The notes beneath the pieces were generated by a model. It was not told the DNA's origin and searched no databases. It saw only the letters and a program-made list of their open reading frames with translations. From Collybia mongolica (taxonomy: Eukaryota; Basidiomycota; Agaricomycetes; Agaricales; Clitocybaceae): a stretch of 64,000 bases of DNA. The stretch covers positions 6,696,001 through 6,760,000 of the forward strand of contig JAAXNY010000001.1 of the NCBI GenBank assembly GCA_013420905.1, given 5' to 3'. A program made the position numbers and the translations under genes. This document shows, in pieces, positions 11,119 to 22,573 of the stretch; within the stretch, counting starts at the first letter, position 1; the number at the start of each line of letters is the position of its first letter.

Positions 11119-13721
11119 TCAAGCATCAAATGTATTGATGGGAGTGACCATCAAAGGAAGCGAAGGTTTTTTGGCTCCTTTGACAGTCGGTGATGTTATA
11201 GTATTCATCTCCCAAAATATCTCCTTGTCCGACGGAGAGAAGCGGGTGTGAGTCAGTAAAACTGACAAAACTACCTCTGAGAGGATCATCCAGACAGATC
11301 TTAGTATTAATGGCAAGTGGAATCACAAAAAAAGGCGACGAACTCATTTCCAATTGAGAAAACTTGAATCCGCTGATTCGAAGTGAGCAGTGCATGATAT
11401 CTAAACCAACAAGCACTTACATGCAGGCCCGGCCACCTCCCGAGAATGTCATACTGTATCATGGTGTCTCAGCCTGAAAAGCTTTTATAGGGAGGGAATG
11501 ACACACAGGTGCGAGTAGATTCCGGGAACGTGAGCCTCGGTAAGTTTTTCCGGAAGAGGAGAAAGCCATCGCTCGGGTTTCCATTCATGAGAGTCTGATC
11601 CCCACAGAGTAGGATCCCGATTGGAACCAAGAATGGACACGATCACGCTCGTGTTTCTGGGAATGACGATTTCTTGCATTTCCCGTCCGTCCACACCCCT
11701 GACAGGCGTAGAGAGTGGCAATACAGTTTCGTTGCAAGTTCTAGATTGAAAAATATAATTTATTAAGGAGGAACTTGGAGGGGTTTGGGGACACCAACGT
11801 TCGGTGGACAAATGAAACGGGCGGATACCTGTGGTTTCCTGAGAGCTAGCATCTGATGATCTGCGCAAAGGGAGCTTACAGGCGTAATGTCTCTCTGCAA
11901 ACAGCATCTAAGAATGGGAGTGAAACTAGCTCATCGTATGGAATATCGCCCCCATTTCGAAGAAAGCTCGCAGTGACTTCTTGGCGGAGTTTACCTTGTA
12001 CGTCTGTATGAGTTGCAAGGAGATGCAGAATACGCGACAATGCATTGGACGTAGTGTCCATGGCCGCAAAGATAAAGGTTCTGGAACGATGATTTTCGGT
12101 AAGGTGTCGTTTAAAGTATGTTGTTTACATACGACATCTGAGGTGTGAAAGGAATCAATTACAATAATTACGGGCAACGCATGGCTTTACCTGTCCTAGG
12201 ACTTCCCTGTCAGGTAATTTGTCTTCTTCACTCGCGTCCATATTCGCTCTCACTGCGCACGCCGGAGTCGTCAGCATATCGTCAACGCCGCAATAAGTGA
12301 ATAGTTTTCACTGAGTATACTCAGAATATCTTTCCCTCGTCCAACTTGGTTTGAAACGGCTTCATTCCCTTCCTCAAGGGCCTTCTTCTTGGCTTCAAAT
12401 ATCTCAGCGGATGTATTGTGCATTATGTCAACGATATCACGAAGTTTCTGGAGGTTTTCCCATGGCAAGATGTCAACCAAGAACCTACGAAATCTGGGTG
12501 TGCCAATTTTTACGAGAGTAGGGAGCAGATAGGTGCGAGAGATAAACATTTTGGACACTGTTGGACTAGGTAACCATAATTATGATATTAGCAAATGCAA
12601 GCGAGACGCATTATTCAACGTACACCAATTGTTTGGCCGAATTGCTGTACGGATGAGAGTCTGATTCGTCAGCCAGGGAATCAAACGAATATCCAAGGCC
12701 GCTTCGACCGATTAATTCGAGGGCAGTTCGTGTCATCCATCGAAGCATATCGATCTACAATTGTCACGTTACTGTTCTGAATAGTGTGTGATACGTACCT
12801 CCTGAGGGCCATTGGCTACTTGAGAATTAAGTGTGTTGTGAAGCTGATGGATGTCAGGGCTGAAAGCGTTATACCATAAACAAATATTAGAACCTTGTGT
12901 GTGACTTCGTAGAAAATAGGAACTAGAACAATATTACTTGGCAGACCATACGAGATATCAAGAGGCCATACTCAAGCCACGCATGTGGGAAATCGAAAAA
13001 ACTGGATTCATCATCTTTCTCTGCCTGCGGTGGCGTTCGCCTGTGGTGTTTATTTAGTTGACGCAAAAAAATCAATTACTAGAGCAAACCCAGCGCTGCC
13101 AGAAGCCCATCTCCAAACATGAGCCGAGCTCCCCTGGTAACGTATAAGTCACCCTCTGGCGTGAGGTTACGGTTGAAAAATAAAACCCTTACTCAACAGA
13201 GGATTGAGCTCGTCGATACATGTGTTGATCCTGAGTCCCCAATAAGCAAATAGGTTCGGTGTGCTCCGAAATTACATACTTTGACGACAATATGATGCAG
13301 GGCCTTTGGATCGTACACGTATAATTGCTTGTCCTGCAAAACATGTAGCTTTGAACTCCAATGAATGGTGAATGGGATGAACCCACACCAAGCAATCCGT
13401 CAATTCTAATAACCTTGCCATCTAGTTAAATATAGCGTTAGTATTGTATAATTGTCGGGCTTGGCTCGGCGTACACTTCTGTGTACATTCTTCATGGTAT
13501 TGCCAGGCATTGTTATTGAATAGTTTTCCAAGGTTCCCTGTGTGACTGACGATCAGGGAGGTTGGAGCCCGGGGTATGAAAATCATACCTTTCCAGAATG
13601 AGTGAGACACTGGGCCAGGAACGTTATCAAGGTCCGTCTTGAACACAATACGACGCAGCAAACGCCAGAGCATCCATGAGATTATATAGAGAGTAACACC
13701 CTTGGCGACGAGTGCAAACAT
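11119..13721 (-). CDS. Cytochrome P450 monooxygenase
   Basis: Heme-thiolate monooxygenase, probably ER-anchored by the N-terminal hydrophobic segment (MFALVAKGVTLYIISWML) followed by the proline hinge NVPGP. Landmarks are SFWKGNLGKLF, ALELIGRSGLGYSFDSLAD, the I-helix FIFAAMDTTSNALSR, ExxR in CRETLRLYPPV, PERWL and the heme loop FSGGGRACIGFKFSQLEMK, with Cys in FxxGxRxCxG. The stop is at 11119. About a dozen introns are needed. One exon is only 5 nt (12133-12137), restoring GQMSTFIFAAMDTTSN. The order and spacing are those of intact basidiomycete P450s, and I see no disabling change. The substrate is unknown; the CYP family is not assigned. Confidence 0.93.
12133..12137 (-). other. 5-nt microexon of the P450 gene
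   Basis: The bases ATGTC on the minus strand sit between acceptor CCTCAG (12143-12138) and donor GTATGT (12132-12127). Flanking introns are 53 nt (12138-12190) and 52 nt (12081-12132). Including it gives GQMSTFIFAAM, the family consensus; skipping it breaks the frame. Confidence 0.8.
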
Positions 13722-14831
13722 AATGATGCTGTATCTTGGGAGTGATTATTTCTGAGTCTTGCGAAATACGCAGGCCTTATTTATGGGATCCGGTTACTGT
13801 GTGTCCTGAAAACCGGAGATGCACTAGCCTCCACAGCACACGTAGTGGAGTTCCGCCCTGGGTCCAACGCGCGTGTACGTTTGAACGCTTCCAAAGGCTA
13901 CTTGAACTCGGCAACGGGCCAAACATAGAAAAGAAGCTCACGGCATCTGTCATTTGAGCCAAAGATACAATGTCCTCAGAGCCACGACTTAAAGTGCAGT
14001 AAGAACCATGCAGATAGCCGCATAATTTGGTATCACGCTTTCTGTAGATTCCTGACGCTATCAACAGAGCACATGTTGAGTGGTATTCCAAGGTCCGATG
14101 CAAAGAAGTGAAATCTTCTATGAGAATATTTGCAGGCATGACGAGAATGATATTGTCAAAGGCGATGACATGAGTTTCGGCAGATGACACTCGATTCCAA
14201 ATTCGTGTGATTCTTCTTTCCTAATTTGGGCCAGTTGGGCATCGCACTTCAAACCAGCACAAGACAGGGGTGCCCATAAATTGAAGAGTATTTTTGCAGC
14301 CAAGTCCTGAGCATATAGAGGTTACTATATCAGGTGATAAACGTTGGTACGCTTTGGATGCATTCAAGGAACCGAGAGAGGGGGTAAAATCGGTCCGGTG
14401 GTGCATCCTTAAGTGTAAACGATTAGGCTATGAATTATCGGGACAATGTAGTAGATCCCGTGGGGTTAGACATGTGGACGAGGGACTGGTGGGTCGGTCC
14501 GTGTTTATGCGGCCGAATGAGAAGTAACCGGGGAATGTATGACCGTTGCATCGCTGGGTTGACGTGGCTGAAGGTATGTTCAGGCAGCATGGGGAGCATG
14601 CCAGTGTAGTATAATACTTGAGTTCTATGAAGGGCCCGAATTAGAGGCAGATCCGGGAAAAGCTTGACCAGGTCAGGGCGGATTTGACAGGTGATTGGAT
14701 GAACCACGGAGTGGAAGGTCGATCGGCACATTGTTATTTGATTGTCAGGTAAGTCAGAGAACACGTTGCAGGCAAAACATACTATGAATACAGATATAAA
14801 GGCTTTCAGATTATGTAATTGACGTTTCAAA
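13722..14831. other. Intergenic, no supported gene
   Basis: Open frames of 131 and 137 codons on the minus strand show no domain and no gene-like splice pattern. This stretch lies between the P450 start and the end of the oxidoreductase gene, both minus strand. Confidence 0.45.
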
Positions 14832-17249
14832 TCATGTCACTACTTTCTGAAGCGTGCTTCCGGTGCTAATATCAACCGACAACAAGTCCTACACTTGTGT
14901 TAGTGATTGGAGTTTTTTTGACACGTCGACGTTAGATAATACCTTCCCGGCCTTGATTTCGTCTAGAGAAGGCATGAGCCCAAGTCGTAGAAGCTCAGAG
15001 GCTTTTCCGACGACGGGGTCATTTTGCATACTTTATGAACCATAGTCAACAAGGAGATATATCGTGGTATGTCCTGGAACGTTTACCTAGCAACAGCGAT
15101 TACCTTTCCTCTCTTTCCGTAGTAGGCAATAAACTAGGCATCAAGGCATTGTCATATCAGAATTTATTGAATTATTTGGAATAATCACCTTCATCTCGCT
15201 AGGGTCACCCTTGATCAAGACATCATCGTACCCGTGGCCAACCCCACAATACCGTAACTGTTGACCCTCTGAAAGAAAGTAAGTGCCGCAAACTCGTAAA
15301 GGTGATGTCGGATTCAACTTACGTGCACTCCAGAAAACCGGTATTTTGACGAACGGTTGTGGACTTCCTGCAATGGTCTTTCCAGCAGCTCGTCCGTGGT
15401 TTCCAGCAACCTAAAGGTGTCATCAATTACTGATACCAGTCCAGCTGTTGGGCCAGCTTACATTCCAATGTTCAATTCTTGTATAATCTCCACCAAGCTG
15501 TGGATAAACAGCAATGTCACCTGTGTATTTAAATGAAAGTTGACAATAGTCCTACACCTGGTGGAAAAAAAACATACCAAGGGCGTATATATTCTTACGA
15601 TCACTTCCGCTTTGGACTCTTAGATATTTATCCACCTTGATGCCACCATCCTTCTCGATATCAATCCCACTTCCTTTCAAAAATTCTGTTGCTGGTGCCA
15701 CGCCCACTCCCATGATAACGAAGTCAGCTGGAAGGGTAGTTCCGTTCACAACCACACCTCCCGCCAAGGCGGGGTTATCTTCTTGAGGAATGATCTTATC
15801 AACCTTGGTCGCCATGTGAAATTTGACACCTTGGGACTCATGATACTAGATTGTGTTTGTCAATCACACACTGCGCAAGAAGGATGCGGATACCTTTTGA
15901 AGGCCTTTCCCAACCTCTGTGCCGAGGATAGCCTCGAATGGATGATTTTCCATTCCGATGACATCAATGGATGCGAGCTTCCGTTTGGAAACCGCTGCGA
16001 CTATTTCCATGCTAATAAAAGAACTGCCTATAACAACCATGCGTGTTCCCTCTTTTGCAGCTGGTGGGTGTATTGGTGAACCCTTAAGATGGGAGACGAA
16101 CGATGGGATTTACCAGCATCAACCTTCTGCGAGTCCATAATCCCTCTAAATGTATAAACGTTTTCAAGGTTCGCCCCTTCAACTGGGAGTCGACGGGGAG
16201 TACCACCCGTTGCAAGGATGAGGGTCTCGTAAAGAAGGGATTCTTTACCGTTGTCGATGATCACTTCCTTTTTAGCTGGGTCCAGAGAGGTTACTTCCTA
16301 GGTGCGGGGTTTGTAGGCGGGGAAGCAAAGAGCAGAAGTTTCTACGTACAACACCAAGGCGAATAGTTGTGCCATATTTGATTTTCAAATCGGCCGCAGA
16401 AAGCCATTCAAGCTTGGAGGCGTCCGTGATGAGAGCCTTACTAAGTTTGGTTCTGTCGATGGGAGTATGTGGTTCCTTCGTGAGGATAGTGATGGGTGAT
16501 GTGTAGCCATTCTTCACAAATGATTGTTGTCGATTAGCAGGTGTGTCAAACCGATGACGAGTATGTTACCTCTCTGAGACCCTCAACTGCGTGGAATGTC
16601 GCAGAGCCACCGCCGATGATAACGACACCTTTTCCAACGGAATCACTACCGGTGCTCGAGAGTTTTGGCTGCCTGTTCTTATTGTCCTTGAGCGTGTGAG
16701 AGGGGTTGGCAGTGACATGGATCTTTCCGTCAGCAGTGTGGGCTTTGAAGGAATGAAGCGCACTTGGAGCAGGAGCGTCCTCTATCGGGAAGTTATCAGT
16801 GGTCGTCTTCTTAGGCCTAGAATGATGTGATATGACGTACCAATATCTCCAGTACAGATGTTGAAGCAAGCTGAAACATGAAGGTCACCAATATTTTAGG
16901 TTTTAAACTTCTCTACTTAGTATGGAGCTTACCACCGTGCCAGGGACTGTAATTGGATTGGGTTAATTAAAAGGCGCGAAAACGAGACACTGTGCATACC
17001 AGACTACTCTCCCATCCGATGTCAAAACACCTTTAGCAAGAGGTGCTCCATAATGCGTACAGAACGCGCTAGTGGCATGTATTCTGTCTCCTAGGCGGGA
17101 TATAAGCACTTTTCCACCTTCGAAATCGACTTCTTTCCTATTGAAACCCAAGATTAGATCGTACATGTGTAGTAGGATGGATTAGAAACATACATTTGGC
17201 CATCTAGGAGTTCAGTTTCGTCAAGGACAGCGATGGTTTTGGAGGACAT
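14832..17249 (-). CDS. Rieske/FAD-NAD(P)H oxidoreductase, AIFM3-like
   Basis: Flavoprotein with an N-terminal Rieske [2Fe-2S] domain and a pyridine-nucleotide-disulphide oxidoreductase body, as in AIFM3/Nfrl proteins. ATG at 17249 gives MSSKTIAVLDETELLDGQM. Rieske ligands are visible as CTHYGAPLAKGVL and, after splicing, VVCPWHGACFNICTGD. The FAD site is VVIIGGGSATFHAVEGLRE, then PIDRTKLSKAL, LILATGGTPRRLP, the NAD site MVVIGSSFISMEIVAAV and FVIMGVGVAPATEFL. The C-terminal domain ends GSTLQKVVT and TGA at 14832. All key residues appear intact across many short introns. An electron-transfer role is inferred from the domains; partner and location are not evident, and no mitochondrial presequence is obvious. 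Confidence 0.9.
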
Positions 17250-18506
17250 TTTCCGAATGTACGTGAGACGTTGTGGTGTAGTAAGCCTTGTGAATTGGGT
17301 GGTTAGAAAGCTAGGGAAGAAGAGACGCATTCAAGCTCTGAACAACTCGGGGTCATTTCCTTAAGATAATCTCAGTGATCAACCAATCACAATGCGACAA
17401 TTGGATAATTCAAACGCACGTGGGGCTTCCGGTTCGTCATAAAGTGGTCAGAGACTATATTTTCGTTTGGAGTGGATCGACAGCTTTAATGGAGCGTGCT
17501 GAAAAGGGCGTTTGATGATGATGTAATGGGCTGGCGGGTTGAGGTTAACGTTGGTCCCAGCAACTAGCGTACAATAAGGTCAGAATTCATTGACACCTAA
17601 TGTTTGTGTTTGAATATTCAGCCAGTGCCAAACACGTTTTTCTCGCTGGTAATTATAAGTAATTCTCACCGCCTTTTTCCAGTTGCGGCAAACTGGCTTC
17701 AAGAAGTCGAAGCCCACAAATACGTATATCTTATTTCTCCTTTTTTTTTTTCCGAGCTCCCTGGAAAAATGCCGAAAAAACCTCAACTATTTATATCCAT
17801 CATTCGAATGCACCGTACGATCCTGTCTTTCAAAGTATTCAACTTGTCTCGCTGACCCGGCTTAGTGCAGATATCATAAACCCTAACAAGTTTCGCCGAC
17901 TCAAACATCACGCTGTGAGCACCCGGATATCCGGCCTTGTCAAAGTACGAATTACCCAGGTGATCCATCTTGCCTGGTCTGACGCTTGTCCCTAGACAGG
18001 AAGGCCAGGAGTTCTCGTGTTTGACGGAGATAAAGAATCTATCTTAGCCTTCTTGGAAGCTGCCCGAGGTTTTACATAAATCTCACTGCGTCTGGGATTT
18101 GGGAACGCTGACACAGATGCAGGGCTACGTTATCTGGACTTCCATCATGTAGACACACAACCATATCCGATTTCTCCACCGATGCGTATAGCTGAGTCGA
18201 GGATAGGATTACACGAAGTAGACAACATGAAGGTCCTCGTCGATCATCTTGATACCTTGTCTTTGAGATCGTGGTTTCGAACACAGATGGGGATGGACAA
18301 GGGAAACAGAGGTTGATACCCATGCATACATTGCACCGAGAAATACTGTCTTATCCTCTGGCTGGCGCAGACAGATGCGGCATAGCAAGCTCATGTCAAC
18401 AGCGAGCTAGGCGGTCGAGTTGAAAGGTCAGATATCTAATAAATACATGTGTATAAGTAAGTCCACTAACTTCTTCCACCCCAAGATTAAGCCCTAGACT
18501 TGGGAC
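17250..18506. other. Intergenic, no supported gene
   Basis: Frames up to about 83 codons have no recognised motif. A T-rich run near 17740-17750 is the only low-complexity feature seen. Confidence 0.45.
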
Positions 18507-19668
18507 TCAAAATTTCCATTGCCACCATTGGCGATCCTTGATGCGATCTTTTTCTCCGCTCGAGTTATTTCTCTCTTCTGAGACTTCGACAACTGGGAAG
18601 CGGGAAGGACCGACCTCGCCTCCATCTCTTCTCTGCATCGCCTCCCATTCCTCGTCATCTAAATATCGTTCAATGGCCCTTTCTTCCAAGTTTTGGGGTC
18701 CAGGGATAGGCCTAGATGATATTCCCGCCTCTTTCTTTTCCCAGCTATACTCGTTCCCGTCCCCTACCTCATCAGAAAGATCGTCAGCCAATGCGATATA
18801 GGCCTTGGCCACTCGCCAGTCCACCTCTTTAGTAACAGTCTGCAATCTCTTCCCAGCCCTCTCCCTGCGGTCCTGTGCTTCGCGTTCCCTGTCTTCTTCC
18901 GTACCGCTTAGCCCAGCGTGATGCAAGATTGATGGTGGCAACGTCAAGAATTTTCGTGTGTGCAGTAGATGAGGGGTGGTGCTTAATGTGCTTGGTGGCA
19001 AGTTGTTGAGGCGACAAATTTCACGACCCTAATATGCTACTTGTTCAAATGGATACGATGATGCAGGATGAGATACCTACGTCTAATCCGAAACGAAGCG
19101 CGATACCTTGCAAGGTGTCTGTTCGGGTGATGTAGTACTTCGACGAAGCATGGGGGTTCGAGGTGGGCGCCTCGATAGAAACATTACTTGTTACAGTGTG
19201 GAGGGTAGGATTATCATTGCTATGTTTCAAATCCAGAGGTGCAGGGTGTGAAGCTGCTGAATGTATGGCATCTTTGTGTGCCTGACCGCCTTGCCTATCA
19301 TCAAAGTCCATATCTTCGTCCTCATCTCCCAGGACAAATGTATCTTCGTCTCTCAGTGCACCGTCGATATTTATGTGAGGTGAGATTGGCGTATCTGAGC
19401 CAAAACGCACCACACCGACCCCTCTCAGACATACCAAACAAGGATTGTACCTCTCAAGGCGCGGGTTCGCCGTGACACACCTAGGACATATGGGCCGTCC
19501 GCAACATTGAGTGATGAACACCTCTTGAGCTCCTAGGGGTCTTCCGCTATGCGAGCCATTTGTTGTTTTGAGAGGGGGAAGTGATGATGCACAGGCGAGA
19601 CAGAGAGTTGTGTTTTGGTCAATGTCCGCCTGGAAGGTGCTGGTCAGAAATGGGGCAGGAGACTTCAT
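18507..19668 (-). CDS. Intracellular zinc-finger plus LysM domain protein
   Basis: ATG at 19668 (MKSPAPFL) begins a protein of about 370 residues with one 52-nt intron (19029-19080). The N-terminal third has paired cysteines, LCLAC, then CCGRPICPRC and NPCLVC, resembling a zinc ribbon or RING-like module. After an acidic linker comes a LysM module: KYYITRTDTLQGIALRFGLD, joined across the intron to GREICRLNNLPPSTL. The C-terminal third is charged and helical (EEDREREAQDRRERAGKRL) and ends QWWQWKF. There is no signal peptide, so it is unlike secreted chitin-binding LysM effectors and closer to the LYSMD-type intracellular proteins. The biochemical role is unknown. Confidence 0.8.
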
Positions 19669-19810
19669 TATATATGATATAGATGCTGGTAACAGGGAGG
19701 AAGAGGTAGAGGAATAACGGTGTGAACGAAAGCGACGTATAAAATACAAGTTTATAAATAAAAAAAGGTGATGATGCCCGCGACTGCGTCAGACGTGACT
19801 CTGTTCCGCG
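19669..19810. promoter_or_regulatory. Short divergent promoter, LysM gene and ATG17
   Basis: Only 142 bp separate the two start codons, so both genes must share or overlap their promoter region. I see no clear TATA box. Co-regulation is inference. Confidence 0.5.
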
Positions 19811-21782
19811 ATGTCATCGCCGCCCACCCAGCCTGACCAACCGCATCTCGTTTCACTTGTCCTCCAATCAAAGAAAGCTCTCCAGCACGGGGAGCAGCTT
19901 TGCTCGCGCGCCCATGCAGTGTCTAATGCGTCGGCCCAATCTGCCATTGACGTCGTGGCCATTGACGCGAAGGTTCGTTGGGTCACAGACGCTGTGGCTG
20001 AGCAACTCAAGGTTTGCGCCCTCTTCCATCCTCTTTATGGACATCAATCGATCGGATATGTAGTTGGTTGCGAGCGTGGCAAAGAGCATAGAGGAGAAAC
20101 GCTGTCATTTGGAGAAAGAAGTACAGGTAAAGTATCAACACTGTTACCCAACCACCACTGAGTGATGACATACATAGTCATGGGATGTTCTACGCGTCAA
20201 ACACTCTGACGCTCTAGAGACTATCCTGGAGTCGCTTGGATCTCAACTTGTTCCACCCGACTTCCACGAAAGCACCTCGGCCGATTCATCCCTCTTTGGC
20301 AGTCAGCACTCCCTCGATGAGTTACGCCCGAAAGAGAATAGCAAGGTCAATGGACGGTTAATGTCGGTTTCGCATAGCCCGTCATCTACTCTTCGGAATG
20401 GGCTGCACAAGGGCAAGCAGAAACAGAAGGCGGACCCACAGGCGGATCGGAAATGGTGGAAGAACCTGCGCGACTTCGTCGACGACCAAGCCATAGAAGA
20501 CCTCTTGGAAACCATTGAAAACGATAGGGTTGGTCTCGATGTACGTAATCTCCGCACACCCGTGAGCGACGCCGATACCTATTAAAGTTGTAGGATATTA
20601 TGAGCAAGACGGACCAATACCCCGAAACGCTTTTTACGACTACCACCTCCATTCGGGACTCCCTACCTGAAATATCAGAACCACCCGCAGTGGCTGTGGA
20701 GGATATTTTGGCTACTCAAGATGCTATGTCGACATCAATGGCCGCCCATTTGGAAAGCCTGGCCTCACATTACGACCAAATGGCCGCTGCTTTGAGGGAT
20801 AGCGAAGCTGGCGAGGCCTTTAGTGAAGAAGATCTTCAAGGTATGGGGTTGACCTCGTATCCATAAAGTATCCAACTTAAGATTGACTACTCAGATATGA
20901 ACCGAGATACAAATGAACTCCCCCTGATTATGGCTGAATTGGAGGAAAGTGCCGATGCTATTGAAACCCAACAGTATGTATCAATCTCCATAGTTGTTTT
21001 ATTTCAGGTTGAGCTATATCCCTTGTCAAGTGAGAAGTTGCGGACGCATCAAGGAGTGTCCCAGAGCCATCTCTCTGTTCTTGCTCACACTCTTGACGAC
21101 CTCGACGAGCTTGGCGAAATCATGACGGAAATGTTGCAAACGCAGGAAGATGTTGAAGTATATGGTACACTCGAATACATATCAGAAAATTTTGACGAAC
21201 CGATTTTAGGTCAAATGCAAAGAAGAGTTGAATGGCCTTCATAATCACCTACTAACCCTTGAACACCTCCGCGACCGATTCGTGTCTTATCAAATGGCTT
21301 TCAACAAACTAATCTTGGAGCTCGCTAGACGGCGACAGTATTGCGAAGAAGCCGAGGGCATTGTGCATGGAATGATGGCAAAACTGGATGCCATGACGGA
21401 AGGTAAATGGAACTCCAGTCGCAAGGTACACTTTCTGATAACCCACCTTTTCCTGTCTACCCACAGAAGAAAACCAACTCCGTAATCATTTCAATTCGGA
21501 ATATGGGGCCCACCTTCCTGAGGACATATGTTTGTGCGTTGGAAACGCACCGACGAAGTGGGAGGTTATTCCATGGAGCGGGGATGCATTGGAATCCTTT
21601 CCAGCGCTTGAGAGCGATATCATAACACAAGTGTGTAAATCCTTTCCTAAAAAGAGCGCACTCGTGATATTTTATATGCATAGGCAAAGGACAGAATCAG
21701 AGCTGGCGTGGAACAGAATGGGCCCACAGGAGTCATGGGGATAGACGATACTCGAGGCGACTCTTCACACGTCCTTACGTAG
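19811..21782 (+). CDS. ATG17: Autophagy scaffold protein Atg17
   Basis: Scaffold of the Atg1 kinase complex at the autophagosome assembly site. The protein is long and helical, as in the APG17 family: SLVLQSKKALQHGEQLCSRA at the N-terminus, then SVAKSIEEKRCHLEKEVQ, SWDVLRVKHSDALETILESL, NGLHNHLLTLEHLRDRF and SYQMAFNKLILELARRRQY. The diagnostic end is HFNSEYGAHLPEDICLCVG followed by TKWEVIPW, with the last exon ending SSHVLT and TAG at 21782. About eight short introns are present. An insertion rich in charged residues (GLHKGKQKQKADPQADRK) lies in the first half. Start at 19811 because the frame opens there right after the divergent promoter. Confidence 0.88.
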
Positions 21783-22573
21783 CGTTTGCATGTAGTCATG
21801 TATAATAAAGGTGACTATAATGTGATTGTGGATCAATTTGTGTGTCCAGCGATTTTATGACGGTCATGCCTTTAGTACTTGTTGATCTAGTTGGAACCCC
21901 GCTACTCGGCTGCGTTTTACCAGAGACCAGTTCGGTTCATTAAAAAAGGCCTGTCTCTGCGCTCTGTTCCAGTAAACCTCACCTAGGATAACTTGGTCCA
22001 CAAGGCATGTCAGGCTTTTCAGTACATTACATACCGCTTTTTATCACACACTAACATGACCATCTATTCGGGCCTGAAATACAATCAAACGTTCGCGAGC
22101 CGTAAACTCCGAGTCTGTAGCCAACTTACAAATGGACCAGTTCGCAGGTACTCAACCCGTTGAGAATTGTCCGAGCTGGAACAATTCCAATTCCCGAGGG
22201 AAATTTGAATAAGCGGGTTTGATCTCGGTTCCTGGGACGAAAACTCACTTTGGACTTCGGAAGCAGAAAAATCAATGTGGACCAGGGTCAATGAGCTCAC
22301 GGGTGTATTTGAAGCCAAACGCTTATTGTCCGGTGGATCGTCGAGAACGGAAGGGGTTGTCCAGGTACTATGGACGCGTGGTCCTTTGTATCATTATAAT
22401 TAAAACGCGATATAAGTGAGATCGATATAATAATATATATCAGGTGGATTACAATATATAAATAGATGTTCTGTGCTGAATCAGCAGAGTAACGCTACGT
22501 AGATATGTCATCACCGGTAAAGGGGCGGATCTCCTTCCGGGGTGGATATGCGACGAACTCATAAAGCCATGAC
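21783..22573. other. Intergenic upstream of the ABC transporter
   Basis: No gene is supported. The 3' part is AT-rich and holds a TATA-like box. Confidence 0.5.
22455..22464 (+). promoter_or_regulatory. TATA-like box of the ABC transporter gene
   Basis: TATATAAATA lies 110-120 bp before the first ATG used for the transporter model. Confidence 0.4.

Noticed and set aside
13777..14830. Minus-strand frames of 131 and 137 codons
   Set aside because: No motif, no supported splicing and composition like neighbouring non-coding DNA.
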